Origin: Selaginella tamariscina
Taxonomy: Eukaryota; Streptophyta; Lycopodiopsida; Selaginellales; Selaginellaceae
Assembly (NCBI GenBank): GCA_003024785.1
Contig: PUQB01000727.1
Coordinates: 47,638 to 111,637, forward strand
Reading direction: 5' to 3'
Length of the DNA stretch: 64,000 bases
The translations under genes and the position numbers were made by a program. Below are positions 24,470-36,254 of the stretch, one piece after another; within the stretch, counting starts at the first letter, position 1; each line of letters begins with the position of its first letter. The notes below the pieces were generated by a model. That model was not told where the DNA came from. It saw nothing but the letters and a program-made list of their open reading frames with translations, and did no database searches.

Positions 24470-25280
24470 GTTCAGGTACGTTAATATATGAACATAAACC
24501 ATAAACCCTTGAGAACAATCAAGAGAGCGAGTGGTTCAGGTGTGTTATATATCAGGTTTTAATACTACTATATGTATCAATAATGAGAAGCTTTCACCTA
24601 GTCACTTATCAAACCCATAAACAGTATACAACAGCTCCATAAATTCCAAGGCTCGATCTCTACCGTGTGAGAAACAATCATCCGATACGGTAGAGAAACA
24701 ATCATCCGATAATTTAAACCCCACAAGAAGCACATGAGTTTACTTCCACTAGGTTCCTTAGAAACTAAAATGTATATGTCAACATGGTATATTGAATAGC
24801 AGGGGATTGATTGTCAAACTAAAACTCTCTGGTCTTCTATACAATTCGTTAAACAGAACCAATATTATATGCATGTGATGCCAGCAAAAAGTGCAGGAGT
24901 TTTGATTAATTAATAATAAGGGTTAAACTGACGTTAAACTCTAGTATAAGCTTCACAGTTAAATTATAATCATAAAGTTAAACTCTATTATATCATAAAT
25001 GTCTTCTTATTATTAGTTTAGTGATTAATTAACCGAACTAATCTTTCGAGTTGATGATTAGTTAAATCACGAGCTCATGAGTAGTCTATTAGTCTACGTC
25101 TATGCTTTGCTTTTATGTAATATTTTCTATAGCTCTGTAGTGTCGGGAAGTGCACGTGTTGCATGGTTATATTATAGTTGATTTCCTTTGAATAAATCAA
25201 AAAAATGTTGTAGTTTTAATAGTGTGTCACTAGCGAATAATATAATATTTTTTAAACAAGTATTAAGTTTATAATATCAT
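24470..25280. other. Intergenic DNA without visible genes
   Basis: A+T-rich sequence between the pseudouridine synthase and the small minus-strand gene. There is a short direct repeat near 24664-24710 (GAGAAACAATCATCCGATA twice). Nothing else can be supported. Confidence 0.4.
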
Positions 25281-25285
25281 ATCAG

Positions 25286-25750
25286 TCAAGTAGCAGAGTG
25301 GCGAGTGTTTTTCCGGTGCACTGTAGGAAGTGAGCATAGGAACTCTCTACTTGGGCCTTCATGTAGTTTCATTGGCATGCTTCCTCCTCGGAAATGTTTC
25401 GTTGGCTTTGAGCGCATCCTTTCCTTCCATAACCTTCCATCCTGAGATAATTATAAATTTTATGTGCATTTTTACTATTTGAAACGAGTGTTATGAAGAA
25501 GACTTACATCGACAATACAGGGCTCTGGAGGTGGACACCTGACTGGTTTCTCATCCAACTCCGTTGGCTCTGCTGGATGCTCAAGAAACAGTACATGGTC
25601 GGGACTAGAGTGTTCGTGCGTGACAGTATGCAATTGGTCCTGGTAAGAATAAGTGCCTTAATCGAAATATCTATGCAGTTTGCATATAGTTACCTTAACA
25701 TTGGGCTTGTGATGGTGAACACCATGACGGATGCGAGAGAAGATGCCCAT
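25286..25750 (-). CDS. Small unidentified protein of 114 residues, three exons
   Basis: Three exons on the minus strand join in one frame: 25694-25750 (MGIFSRIRHGVHHHKPNVK), 25508-25639 (includes HVLFLEHPAEPTELDEKPV and CPPPEPCIVD) and 25286-25441 (starts DGRLWKERMRSKPTKHFRGG). All junctions are phase 0 with GT-AG sites, including a strong GTAAGT donor and a CTTACCAG acceptor. The protein has no signal peptide or membrane helix. It has a Pro/Cys-rich middle (CPPPEPC) and a basic C-terminal part. The clean splicing and open frame argue for a real gene. I do not recognise the family and assign no function. Confidence 0.6.
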
Positions 25751-25952
25751 GGCTGATGTTTTTTGTGATACTCGTTTTGAAGTGAGAGATATATAAGTGA
25801 CAGTGACTAAGTGTTCTATTAAGACTTAAACAAGGTCTTAATTAATTGAGGTGTTAAATCAGTACGTTATGTATATGTAGCCAGGTGCCACTGTCATTGA
25901 ACCAACCAACAAGGACTTTACTGCTGCGCATCGATATTCTTATAAGGTTCAC

Positions 25953-25983
<31 letters not shown>

Positions 25984-26440
25984 TAGTTATTGTTGACTTT
26001 CAGAATAACAATGTTTCGACTTCTGAACCAGATTAAAAAACAAACATTTTTAATAAACATTAGTTTTATAAAATATAGCGAAGATGGATATATCTATCTA
26101 TCTATCTAGACACACACACGCACACAGTGTGTGCATGTCTGTATTTCTTATAATCCTTTATATAATGTTTATAAAACAGCTGGTGAAGCATTAAAATATA
26201 ACCCTAAAAATTGTAAAGTACGTGCGTATGCATACGTATACACACGTTATTTCAACAACACGTGGAAAAGAATCAATATCTTATTTCAACAACACGTGGA
26301 AAAGAATAAAATATTTAGTATCGCATTACCAATAAAATTGATGTTTGTAAATGTGAGTAGGATAAAATAGCTTTAGTCTATTCTGATACATTTAGGATAT
26401 TCCACAACTGACTGAATATGTTAGGAATATACGTTTCCAC
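25751..26440. other. Intergenic region between divergent genes, with (CA)n
   Basis: Separates the small minus-strand gene from the nucleotidase. It holds a (CA)n run at 25952-25980 and a tandem duplication near 26248-26310, where 'ttatttcaacaacacgtggaaaagaat' occurs twice with the ACGTGG core of an abscisic-acid-type element. No coding exon is supported. Confidence 0.5.
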
Positions 26441-26468
26441 CTGTCATGTGCTTTGGGTTTAGGAAGGG

Positions 26469-26482
26469 TTTTAGGGTTTGTT
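26469..26482 (+). promoter_or_regulatory. Telo-box upstream of nucleotidase
   Basis: TTTTAGGGTTTG about 45 bases before the presumed start of the SAL1-like gene; a second near-copy (GGGTTTAGG) lies just before it. It matches the plant telo-box core AAACCCTA on the complement. Confidence 0.45.
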
Positions 26483-26518
26483 TTGTTACAAAAAATGTAG
26501 CCAGAATAGAAAAGGGCA

Positions 26519-29200
26519 TGGAGCTTACTAAGGGTACTGCCCTTTTTCACAGGGATTTCGGCCTTTGGTCGGCCGCATGGCGAGGTAAATTCTATTTGGG
26601 TATTTCTTATTTGTATGCGAAAAATTAATGGGTTATTATCATAGGAAGAAATCCAGACCTTGTTGGGCTCGCACAACAGTAAGCTTTCGAAGATTTGCAG
26701 TCTCAAGCGATGTACAGCATGTTAAGAAACATCCAATTAGATCAAGTATGTACATATATATGTATATACACACATACATACATATACATTTGTGTATACA
26801 GATGATGATGAAGAAGAAAACAAGGGATTATATGCAAAAGAATAGAGGTAGCTGCGAGGGCTGTGCAATTGGGATGCATGCTGTGTCAGCGTGTTCAGAG
26901 GGGATTCTTGCCAACGTGGAACTAAGAGCTGGATCTAAAGTGACAGATCACTTGTCACTGTTGCAGGTGAAACAATATATATACACACGCTATATATGTA
27001 TATGACATAATATGCTTACATCCAAGGAGAGACAGACACACAATGTATAAGATGTGCTTACGTTTAAGGAGACACACATGCATAGTATTATGTATATTGT
27101 GTACTTATATATTGTAGCGTGACACACACACACAGACACATGCATTTTGTAGATTGGGGTGTACAAGCAGTTGTAAGTTACGTACTGTCTCAAGCCTTTG
27201 GAGACCAACTTTCAATCATAGCCGAGGAGGACACGAAGGCTCTCAAGGGAATGGACGGCATCCAGACGCTCCAACGTGTTGTTACTCTGGTCAATGATTG
27301 TCTTTCTGAGTCTTCGGTTGTCGGCCTTTCTCCTCCTATCGTCCACTTGGCACTATCGAAGTACTCAAGGCAATCAACAAAGGAAGCTCCGAAGGTATAT
27401 ATACATACATGTACACTACATATGCATATACATACATATTTGTGTGTGTGTGTGTTGTGTAGCTATGGATATGTAGGTACTTATAATATGCTTGTATGTA
27501 GGGGGCTTGCATCTTTGCTGCTCGTGGTGTATATGCATGCTTACAAAATTCTGATATTCATGTATATACAGAAGCATACCTACACACATGAGTATTATTT
27601 ACTACATGCATATACGTGCGTATTACAATATGTTAAGCTGCTTTTTATACATCACTAAATCCACATATTATATAGAGAGAGTTCACAAGTACTATACACA
27701 CACACATTCATCATACATATATATCCTAAAAAGTGTATGTATATCATAAATTTGATGTATATTAAGCAATAAAGATAGATTACTGTAAATATGTGTGTAT
27801 ACTTTGTATGTGGAGATCTATATTTTATAATGTTATATAATAAATATCGAAAACACTAATAGACATATATCTTTATGTGGATCTCCATAGTTTGTCTGCC
27901 TATATATACTTACATGTGTGTGTGTGTGTGCGCCTTATGATATGCATAATATAGTTACCTTATGTTCCAGGTGGTAGTAAAGGAAGGCATTGGGTTTTGG
28001 ACCCAGTAGATGGAACACTTGGGTTTGTACGTGGTGATCAATATGCAATTGCATTGGAATGATTGAGGATGGTAATATTCTTTTAATACTCAAAAGGATA
28101 TACTTAACACACACATACATACATATAGGCATAGATACATAATTTAACAGGTCAAGTGGTTCTGGGTGTGCTTGGGTGTCCAAATTATCCAATGCGGAAA
28201 CAGTGGCTTAACTACCATCATAAGTACTATCGATTAGCCAGTAAGATAGTGCCACCTCAGCCTGAGAAATGGCACAAAGGCTGTGTTCTGAGTGCCAGGA
28301 AAGGTAATATGTATAATTGTATATCTTTAATGATATGTATGCATCTGAACGTGTTTAACTGTGTATATGTATGTGTGTAAATGCTTATTTACATAAGCCT
28401 CTTCAGTATACACTTGGCTTCTGGATGTACATATGTAATATGTGTATATTTATAATATTATCATTCACGGTTACAGACATCCCTATCTTCTCTTTGGTTA
28501 TCTATATGGATGCTTGTATACTGTTTATGTATGCATATGCCAAGTTGTGTAGATACGGGATAGCATATGTTCTTATGTATGTGTCACATGCTTGTGTGTG
28601 TGTGTGGTGTGGTGTACTTATGACTAAGTAACACAACAAAGGTGGAGGGCAGGCATGGATGGAGCCACTAGTTTGGAATTTGGACGGTTCTTATTTGTTT
28701 AATCCTCCACGTGTTGTAAATGTTTCTTCAATCCACGATCCCGCTGAAGCTATGTTCTGTGAACCTGTTGAGAAGGCCAACTCTAGTCACTCCCTCACAG
28801 CGGGCGTTGCTGACACTTTGGGTTTAAGGTATGCATCTTACATATAAATAACCAAAACACCAGTATTAACAATGTCCATTGAATATGTACACTACAGGAA
28901 CAGGCCTTTAAGAGTGTATAGCATGGCTAAGTATGCAGCAATTGCCCGTGGGGATGCACAGATATTTATGAAATTTGCGAGGGCGGGATACAAGGAGAAG
29001 ATATGGGATCATGCAGCTGGTGTTTTGATAGTGGAAGAAGCTGGTGGCGTTGTACTGATGCAGGTGGCCGTCCGATTGACTTCTCAAGGGGACGACACTT
29101 GGACGGTCTGGATCGAGGTATCATTGCTAGCTGTGGAGCTGGCTTGCATGAGAGGATTGTTGCTGCTGTTGATGCAAGCTGGAATTCCTCCACGCTGTAA
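26519..29200 (+). CDS. SAL1/HAL2-type 3'(2'),5'-bisphosphate nucleotidase
   Basis: Removes a phosphate from PAP or PAPS, keeping sulfate metabolism and chloroplast-to-nucleus signalling in check. Exons are about 26519-26584, 26645-26745, 26802-26966, 27153-27394, 27971-28071, 28151-28303, 28642-28828 and 28898-29200. The metal-binding motifs are IIAEEDTKAL in exon 4, DPVDGTLGF in exon 5 and WDHAAG in exon 8, the standard Li-sensitive inositol-phosphatase pattern. The poorly conserved first exons suggest a transit peptide, and the start is uncertain. Single-base frame breaks are seen in exons 3, 4, 5 (a G run) and 8 (after GGVV). All motifs are retained, so this is a functional gene with sequence errors or a very young pseudogene. 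Confidence 0.82.
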
Positions 29201-29959
29201 AACCTCTCTTAAACCCTCCATCATTATACGTCGTTCACTGACTCAGCTAACCCATTTCTTATACTTGTCATTTGGATTTTCACAATATCATTTTTATACA
29301 CATTAGATATTGAATATACTATTCATGTAATCAAATATAAATGATATATATTATATAAAGTATGTTTTAAAAAATAAACTATGTACTTAAATGTAAAACT
29401 CAATATATTTTACAAAGAAAATTTTAAAGGTAATAAATACATAAGGAATGATAAATGGATGTATTTACTAAAGTTCACAACTGATTTCAAAAGGACTATT
29501 TTAAAATCTATTTAAATGATATTATTTAAAATCAAAGAAATTTATGGTATTTATTTTAAATATTATAAATGCAGAAATACATATGTTTTAAGTCTATGTA
29601 CAGTCTCGAGGCTTCGAAAAGAACTGTATATACACTACAAAAGTGATGGCTTATATAATATAATCTATCACTTGCCTACATTTGTAGTATATATGCCTGG
29701 TTTATGAATTTGTAATATTTGAAATTTGATTTTAAATAATACTTTGCAAAAGTTTATATTTCAATTTGATTATAAATATTTATACTTTTTATCTTATGCT
29801 TTAATGTAAAACTAGCATAAATAATCTTAGATTCTTTAACTTTAGTTTAATTTTAATTTGAAAATCTAGTTATTTTTCTGAAATAAAACGTCATGATAGA
29901 TATGCATAATTACACATCCATTCATTTTTGTCTGACTCTCAAGTCGACGACGTGTGTTT

Positions 29960-30060
29960 AATGGCTTATGTTGAGCGTACTGGTTATGACCTTATTATAT
30001 AATTAACAGGTCACCAGTTCAAAGCCAGAAGAGGTCTTGTTAGTGGGATGCTAAGCATGA
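29960..30060 (+). mobile_element. Possible tRNA-derived SINE
   Basis: TGGCTTATGTTGAGCG resembles a polymerase III box A. CAGTTCAAAGCC, about 50 bases later, resembles box B. Between them ACTGGT and GACC are mirrored by GGTC and ACCAGT, like an anticodon stem with an A+T-rich insert. It cannot fold as a complete tRNA. No poly-A tail or target duplication is obvious. Confidence 0.35.
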
Positions 30061-30115
30061 CCTTTAGTTAGTCATCTAACTCTATGGGATGTCGAAGGCG
30101 CCTCCTTAGCTTGCC

Positions 30116-30380
30116 CTCTAAATATTTTGAACACTATGTGTTTAATTTTATTATGTGCTTAATTTGAAGTTAAATGAAATAATGTTATGTATTTGATATG
30201 TAATATAGGTATTAATTTGTAAATGCATCTAACTAAATGGCATCTTAAATATTTTGAACATTATGTGCTTAATTTGAAGTTTAATGAACTATATAAATAA
30301 TTCTACGTATTTGATATATAATGTAAGTATTAATTTATGCATACATCTAACTAAATAGCATCTTAAATATTTTAAATAAG
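30116..30380. repeat. Tandem duplication of about 120 bases
   Basis: Two and a fraction units, each starting 'taaatattttgaac' and containing 'tatgtgcttaatttgaagtt', 'gtatttgatat.taat' and 'catctaactaaat.gcat'. The third unit stops after about 19 bases. It is non-coding. Confidence 0.75.
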
Positions 30381-31058
30381 TTATTTACATTATATCTTCT
30401 TAAAATATTTAATAAATTATTATTTTTTATATTTATATATATAATAAATAATAATGTAATAGTTTCTTTATCTTTATATTTTTAAATTATGTACATAATG
30501 TAACTAATGAATATGCTATCTTGAAATATGTATATATACACAAGAACCTAATGCATCATATATGATATATCCTATATATACGTGTGTGTGTGTGCACGTT
30601 TTTAAAGCCTAAATATTATTATCATCAAAATTATAAACAAATTTTATTACATTATATATAACTTATGTATTTATATATTAATTATATGTGTTTGCATATA
30701 ATTAATGGTATATATTTTTAATAAATTATTTACATTATATTTTTTTTAAAAATTTAATAAATATGCGCTTTAAGAATGCTTTTTATTACTATATTCTTGA
30801 ATTATTTGTATAAATATACATCCATTTTATTGATTTTAAATAATAAATATATTGACTGATACAAAGCTTTATTTAGAAGTGTTTTCGGTGGTATAATTGA
30901 CCACATTACTATAGAAAGCAAGCTGACAGACATAAGAAGTTTTATTATAGAACCCAGATATACATACGAACAACACACAATGTGGATTGTTTTAAAGGGT
31001 AAGCTGGAGGCAGAACAGAGGAGAAGGGCGTTCAAAAGGGTAAACTTCCACAGGATCC

Positions 31059-32137
31059 TCAATCCAATGCCCAGGTCTCCTCCAAGCAATCAAAAACTAT
31101 GAGGTCACTGCATCGGAAAGGGGCAATGACCACTTGCCCATTGCAAACAACAAACTGCCACTTATCCTTCAGCCCATAGTGCCCTCCCTTTGTCATCTTC
31201 ATCTGGTACTCATCTTGCTTCTTAACAATGCTCTCAGCCATCTCCTCCGGTAAGACAGCTTTCTCCTTAAAATGACCAGTGAGCACATCCAAGACGTATG
31301 CAGTCACACTATGGAAGCATGATCCAGACTGTGAAATAAGACCAATCTCCCCTTGTAATTGAAGATTATATGTCCATATTCAGCATATCCAGGAGCAGTT
31401 CCAACAGCCTCTGTGTAGTCTAGGCAACTGCGTAGCAATTTGAGACCCTCGTGAGACTGCTGCATGTAGTACAAGTAACCATTCTGGTCGCAGTACAGTT
31501 CTCGTTGCACAGGCTGAGGCTTGATATTCATTTCAAACCAGCTGCTCCTTGCCGTGTCGTACAGCTTGGACCCAATCAAGAGCTTGAAGTGCTTCCCGTT
31601 GATACCCAAAATTGCCCACGACTCTTTCTGCCAAGAACACTTCCGTGGTGGGTTTATCAAGGTCCACTCGTCAGTAATAGGATTGCCCACAGCAATCTTG
31701 TCCTTCGTTCGAATTGCAGCTAAGCCTCCCCTATCAAAGTGTGTGTATGTCAGTAGACAATTGTTGTGTGTGTGTATTTACTGTTTACCTGGCAGCCTCG
31801 ACTAGGAATCCACCCTTGGGCATGAAAAAGGAATTTGGGATGACATACCATCTCTTGTTGGTAGTGCTGTAGCAACGGAGGCTTTCCGAGAGGCATACCT
31901 ATAGCGTACTATGAGATGGCTGGTCCGAGACCCAGCCCATGTCCAGAAGTCATGGAACAGACGGCAAGAGGTGAGGTTGCGCCATGACCTGCACACACAC
32001 CTTGCGCCAACGACATCTTCCAGTGGGAGATGCGCAAGGATGTTCATCAGTACCTCCCATGGTAGCTCCTCCCATAGCTTCACCTTGGTCTCAGCCGACT
32101 CCATACCGATCAGCCCTAAACGGTGTTCAACTCTCAC
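31059..32137 (-). CDS. F-box protein
   Basis: Likely the substrate-binding subunit of an SCF ubiquitin ligase. The start is 32137 or 32104 (MESAETKVKL); the F-box follows at once (LWEELPWEVLMNILAHLPLE, then VCRSWRNL). A Trp-rich C-terminal part includes KRWYVIPNSFFMPKGGFL, then VGNPITDEWTLINPP and CSDLIVFDCLEETW, a pattern found in plant F-box proteins with kelch-like repeats. One intron lies at about 31728-31790 (GTAAAC to AG). Frame changes by one base occur after HLIVRYRYASRKASVATAL and again near 31306. No target can be named. Confidence 0.75.
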
Positions 32138-32489
32138 CTGCTAGTCAGATATTAAAACGCGCACATTGCATAGTTTTTTGTATCATCTCTTATTTTTAGT
32201 TGTCAGCCTTTAGGTTTTATAGTGTTTTAAAACTTCAATACGCTAGCTTAGTTAAATTCGATTCTTTATTTTCTGGTCTACATATTTAATAGAATTCAAA
32301 TCAATTCCTTGTGTAAAATACAATATGCACTTGTGCTTAGTCAAGATTGCTCTAACATTGCCGTATCAAGACCCATCACTATAGGGACACCTTTCTACTC
32401 AAGTTCTCACCAGCATTGTACATACAAAAAATATGTGTTTCCTGATATAACTTACCATTGCCTGTACTATAAACAACTAAATAGGGATG

Positions 32490-33065
32490 TCACTGGAGAG
32501 GCTTTAACTGGAGGCAGTCGTCTGCAGCTGCATGAAACAGTTCCCTCATTTGCTGTAACTCCTCTTCTGTTCAACAACAAATCATCAGAGTTGTTTGTGT
32601 GTGTTTGTGTGATTCTTACCTGCCAAGTCCAGCTCCATTCTTAACTGTCTGCCCACTTCCTCATTCTCTGCCTGGATATAAATCAGGAACTTCAATTCAT
32701 TCAACGATATCACGTAACACTTTGATACCTGAAGTTCAGCTATTCGTTTGAGCTGGGCATCTTCTCCGCCTTCAGAAATGGGCAAAGCAGCCACAAGTGC
32801 ATCAAACTGTAAGAAAGCATGCCAATCATGCATTGAACAAATACCCATCGTTAAATACTACCTGTTTAGCAGCCTGTACAAGGGCGGATGCCATTGCTGG
32901 TGCTTGATCTGGCTGCTGTGGCTGTGTAGCTGCCTGCGCCTGCGGATCTGGGTAATTGTTGGAGAGGCGAACCGGTGGTGCATCTCGCTGCAATGTGCCC
33001 ACCGTATTGAATGCGAGGAATGCTATCTTGTTCGCCTGGTCCTGCAGCTGCGTGATGATGTCCAT
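32490..33065 (-). CDS. MED21: Mediator complex subunit 21
   Basis: Subunit of the Mediator middle module, which links gene-specific factors to RNA polymerase II in the nucleus. Four exons join without any frame break: 32862-33065, 32729-32806, 32620-32671 and 32490-32566, giving 136 residues, close to the usual size. Motifs are MDIITQLQDQANKIAFLAFN, then GTLQRDAPPV at residues 23-32, a Gln/Pro-rich linker, FDALVAALPISEGGE and the C-terminal helix ELQQMRELFHAAADDCL. The start is fixed by the conserved MDII N-terminus. It is one of the few genes here that is fully intact. A telo-box lies 21 bases upstream. Confidence 0.93.
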
Positions 33066-33085
33066 CTCCTCTCGCCCTAACCGGG

Positions 33086-33100
33086 CCCTGTTTTAGGGTT
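33086..33100 (-). promoter_or_regulatory. Telo-box 15-mer upstream of MED21
   Basis: CCCTGTTTTAGGGTT on the plus strand, identical to the 15-mer before the pseudouridine synthase start at 21083. It lies 21 bases upstream of the MED21 start codon, in the opposite direction relative to its gene. Confidence 0.55.
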
Positions 33101-33159
33101 GAGTAAATTTTGGTTTTTATAACATATATTTAAAGGAGCATACATGAATTATTGGGCGG

Positions 33160-33945
33160 ATTTGCTAGCGAGGAGATCAAACAGGACTTGAAGACCTCGA
33201 GCAGCCATATCTTTGACATGATTGACCGTCACCTTGATTCCAACAAGTTTAGACATGTCTCCGAAGTGTTGTTTACCAGTCTCCTCCTGGCAGCAATGAG
33301 CAGCTTCTTGGTTGTCTCAACAGCATACAACCAGCAGTTCTTCTCGTGGGCAGTGTAATCGGATCATGATCCTCTACAATCTCCATCAGCTTTGTCATTG
33401 TCATGTGCGTATCTTCGCAGTCAAATGTTGTCACCCCGGCCTCCTCAAACATCTCCATTTCAGCTTCATTCACCTTCAACAGGAACGCGTGTGTGTGTGT
33501 GAACATATGCAAACTATTTGTTTCTGACCTCTCTTACGATGATGCCACATTCCTCGCCTGCACCACATTTTTCGGCCAGTAGTAATGTTCCCCATGTCCA
33601 ACCTTGATAACAATGAGGAGAAACTCATGGTTGATAATAGATTTGGGATTGATTCCACCTCCGCGGCTCTGTTGGGATTGACACTTGTAGAATTAGATGT
33701 GCTGCATCACACTCCTCGTCAGGTTGTTTGAGATCCCTGATTGGCAGTAGACAACCTTGCGTATGCACAAGGACGTATCCTGGCACAGCTTTGCATACTT
33801 TGTCTGTACATCCTGACCGAGTACGTATTTGGCCGGGAGAGATCGTATTTGGTGAGAATAAAGATGTTGATGATTGAAATGATCCTTTTTGAGATCGCTT
33901 AGCACTTCTGCTGCCCCTCTTGAACTTGAACTTGACATTCTGCAA
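33160..33945 (-). CDS. Unidentified minus-strand gene, at least two exons
   Basis: Coding character is visible in pieces on the minus strand. An N-terminal Ser/Lys-rich part starts at 33945 or 33938. A stretch with GYVLVHTQGCLLPIRDLK and AHLILQVSIPTEPR follows, then a part ending CGAGEECGIIVREVRNK, then VNEAEMEMFEEAGVTTFDCE (about 33470). The C-terminal exon ends VKDMAARGLQVLFDLLASK near 33160. Frames change at least twice inside the first exon, so either there are errors or it is a pseudogene. The stop lies about 90 bases from the MED21 start. I do not recognise the family. Confidence 0.45.
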
Positions 33946-34328
33946 ATTAAGACTGTGCCGGCCTTACTACTTACTAGTGGGTGGTTGAATAATATTATTT
34001 GAATTTTCTTTCACGTTTATGATGCTTGATGTTGCTCTGCCTTCGTCACATTGCCAGTGTTTCATTTTGGATGGAATCTGTCTTCGACTGTTCATTGACA
34101 TCATCCTTTTTTTATGATGTATGGTATGATCTGTACCCCACATTAATATGCAGGCTAATTATGGAAGAGGTAATCAAAATTCTAACTTTGTCAAAGAGTA
34201 TTCACATTAGTATTGTGGAAGTTACAGGTAAGTGCAAAACACATGATTTAAACCAGTGTTTACATGTTAAATGCATATATACCATGGTCTCTTATATATA
34301 TGCATAGCTTTCTCCAAAGGGAACAGAT
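33946..34328. other. Spacer without supported gene
   Basis: Short plus-strand frames here (for example 34026-34307) show no domain. Nothing else is seen. Confidence 0.4.
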
Positions 34329-36235
34329 CTAACTGTTGGACTTGAGGTGGAGTTTATCAAAATGTATTCTCCAGAGAGATTTGCATGTCAAGTTCCCCAG
34401 CCTGAAACCTTTGATGAGTGTTAAAAACTCACCGTCTCTCCATAGGTTTGCAAACATGACATAAGGTGAAGACTGAACAGGAGCATTGTCGACTTGTAAT
34501 AGCTTGCCTAGAACTCTAGCACCACTCCAATGTTGTTGTGTGTTTTGCATCCGGCAAGCAAACTAGCCAGCTCTAAGCCACTCAACTCAAATGGCATGGT
34601 TTGCACCAATTCTTCGCCTTCATTTATCCTGCCTACTCTTCCAAGAAGATCAATCATGCAACTGAAGTGCGCTCCCACTGGCTCTTGATTGAAGTCCCCA
34701 GCTATGGATATAAAGCACTGTCTAGCACACTCTAGCAAACCGGCATGACTACAGACGGATAAAACACTCATGAATGTCAGTTCTGAAGGTCTTGCCCCAT
34801 CTAGCTTCATCTCCTGGAACAAGCACAGAGCCTCCTTGGCCAGCCCATTCTGCGCATGTGCCGTTATCAATGCATTCCAGGAAACCTGGTCATGGTATAG
34901 CATGCTCTTAAAAACCGACTTTGCATGTTCTACAACTCCACATTTCCCATACATGTGTTCAGGGCGTTTCCGAGCTCAAGCAGAAGGGGAGTGCCTAAGT
35001 TGGTAATGCTCTCGTGGACTAGCTTCCCTCTTTTCAGATCTGGAACCGAAGAGCATGCATCCACTACACTCACAAGCGTGATCTCGTTGGAAGCATGCCT
35101 TCTATGTCCATCAGCATGGCAAGTTCAAGAGCTTCATTTCCGTATTTATTGCGTGCATAGGCTGAAACCATAGCAGACCACGTCACCACGTTCCTTAAGG
35201 CTTCTCAAATACCTGTTTTGCGTCTTCCACACTTCCACATCTCCGTACATGCTCACCAGTGCTGTGCTCACCTTTAACTCAGAAATGAATCCGGAAGCAA
35301 CAGCTCTTGCATGCATAAACTTTGCATCTGACAGGCTCCAGTCGACCTCCATCATGCTGATGAAAGTTACAGGGTTTGGCTTCATTCCTTCGTGGTCCAT
35401 CAGCTTGAGAGTTTTCAGAGCTTTTCAGTATGCCCGGTGTGGGCATATGCAGCTATCATCGCGTTCCATGTGACTAGTGTTTTGTTTCGCAGTTCTCGAG
35501 GAACACCTCAGATGCACTGAGGGTGCACCTGCATTTGCCATACGCTGTTATGAGTGCAGTTGAAACGAAGTGTCCATTTCCATGAGCGTACCAGAGACAC
35601 ATCTGTGAATAAGTCTAACTTGAGCTGTAAAGAGCAGGCTTCCAAGGTGGTGAGTAGAACAACATGGTCTGCCTCCATGGCTTCGAGATCTAGTGTTCTG
35701 AGATGCCAAGGGCTTCCTTGCTATGACCATTCTGGGCATATGCAGCTATCATGGCAGTCCAGGAGACCAGATCTCTCTGAGGCATTCTGTTGAACATGTT
35801 CCTTGCCTTGGTGATATGCCCGTTCTGGGCATATGCAGCAAACATGATCGTCCACGAGAAGAGATTCTTGTGTGACATGCTGCAGAACACTGAGTGTGAG
35901 TCCTCCGAGCTCCCGCATTTTCCAAACATCTGCACCAGCAGATTGCCCAAGTATCTGTTGCCACTGTATTGTCCTCTGCGGATCAGTGCGTGCAGCCTTC
36001 TTCCTTGGTTCAGAGACTTGCTTTCTCCGCATTGCCTGATGAGGTGCGCTAGCACTGCATCACAGCAGCCTGCATTCTTTCGCTCTGCCTCCCCAATCCG
36101 AATGTCTAGATTGGCATCTAGACCACAAGTGGGTGCATCCTTGTCACTCTTTGCGATGCGATTAACAGGTGCGGACACCGAAAACCATCTGGTCCGTGCT
36201 CGCATGCATGAACTCAAACAATCTTCATGATTCAA
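34329..36235 (-). pseudogene. PPR pseudogene, E subgroup
   Basis: Remains of a PLS-type PPR gene. The N-terminal piece (35690-36235) includes QGRRLHALIRRGQYSGNRYL and repeats such as NLFSWTIMFAAYAQNGH. A middle piece lies at 35146-35400. The C-terminal piece at 34508-34954 starts MYGKCGVVEHAKSVF and reads ELTFMSVLSVCSHAGLLE and FSCMIDLLGRVGRINE. An E-type end continues in another frame to 34329. At least four frame changes and lost repeats separate the pieces, which is more damage than in the other PPR genes here. It ends abruptly in the E region with no DYW domain. Confidence 0.8.
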
Positions 36236-36254
36236 GTAGCCAGCCTATCACAAA

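Larger units (their letters stand above)
29201..31058. other. A+T-rich intergenic region
   Basis: No protein gene is visible in this 1.9-kb stretch. It holds a tRNA-like SINE candidate (about 29966-30120) and a tandem duplication (30116-30380), both listed separately. The rest is simple A+T-rich sequence. Confidence 0.5.

Noticed and set aside
25860-25950. Possible plus-strand exon (ATVIEPTNKDFTAAHRYSYK)
   Set aside because: The frame is short, no partner exon with matching phase is found nearby, and it lies in the promoter region of the minus-strand small gene.
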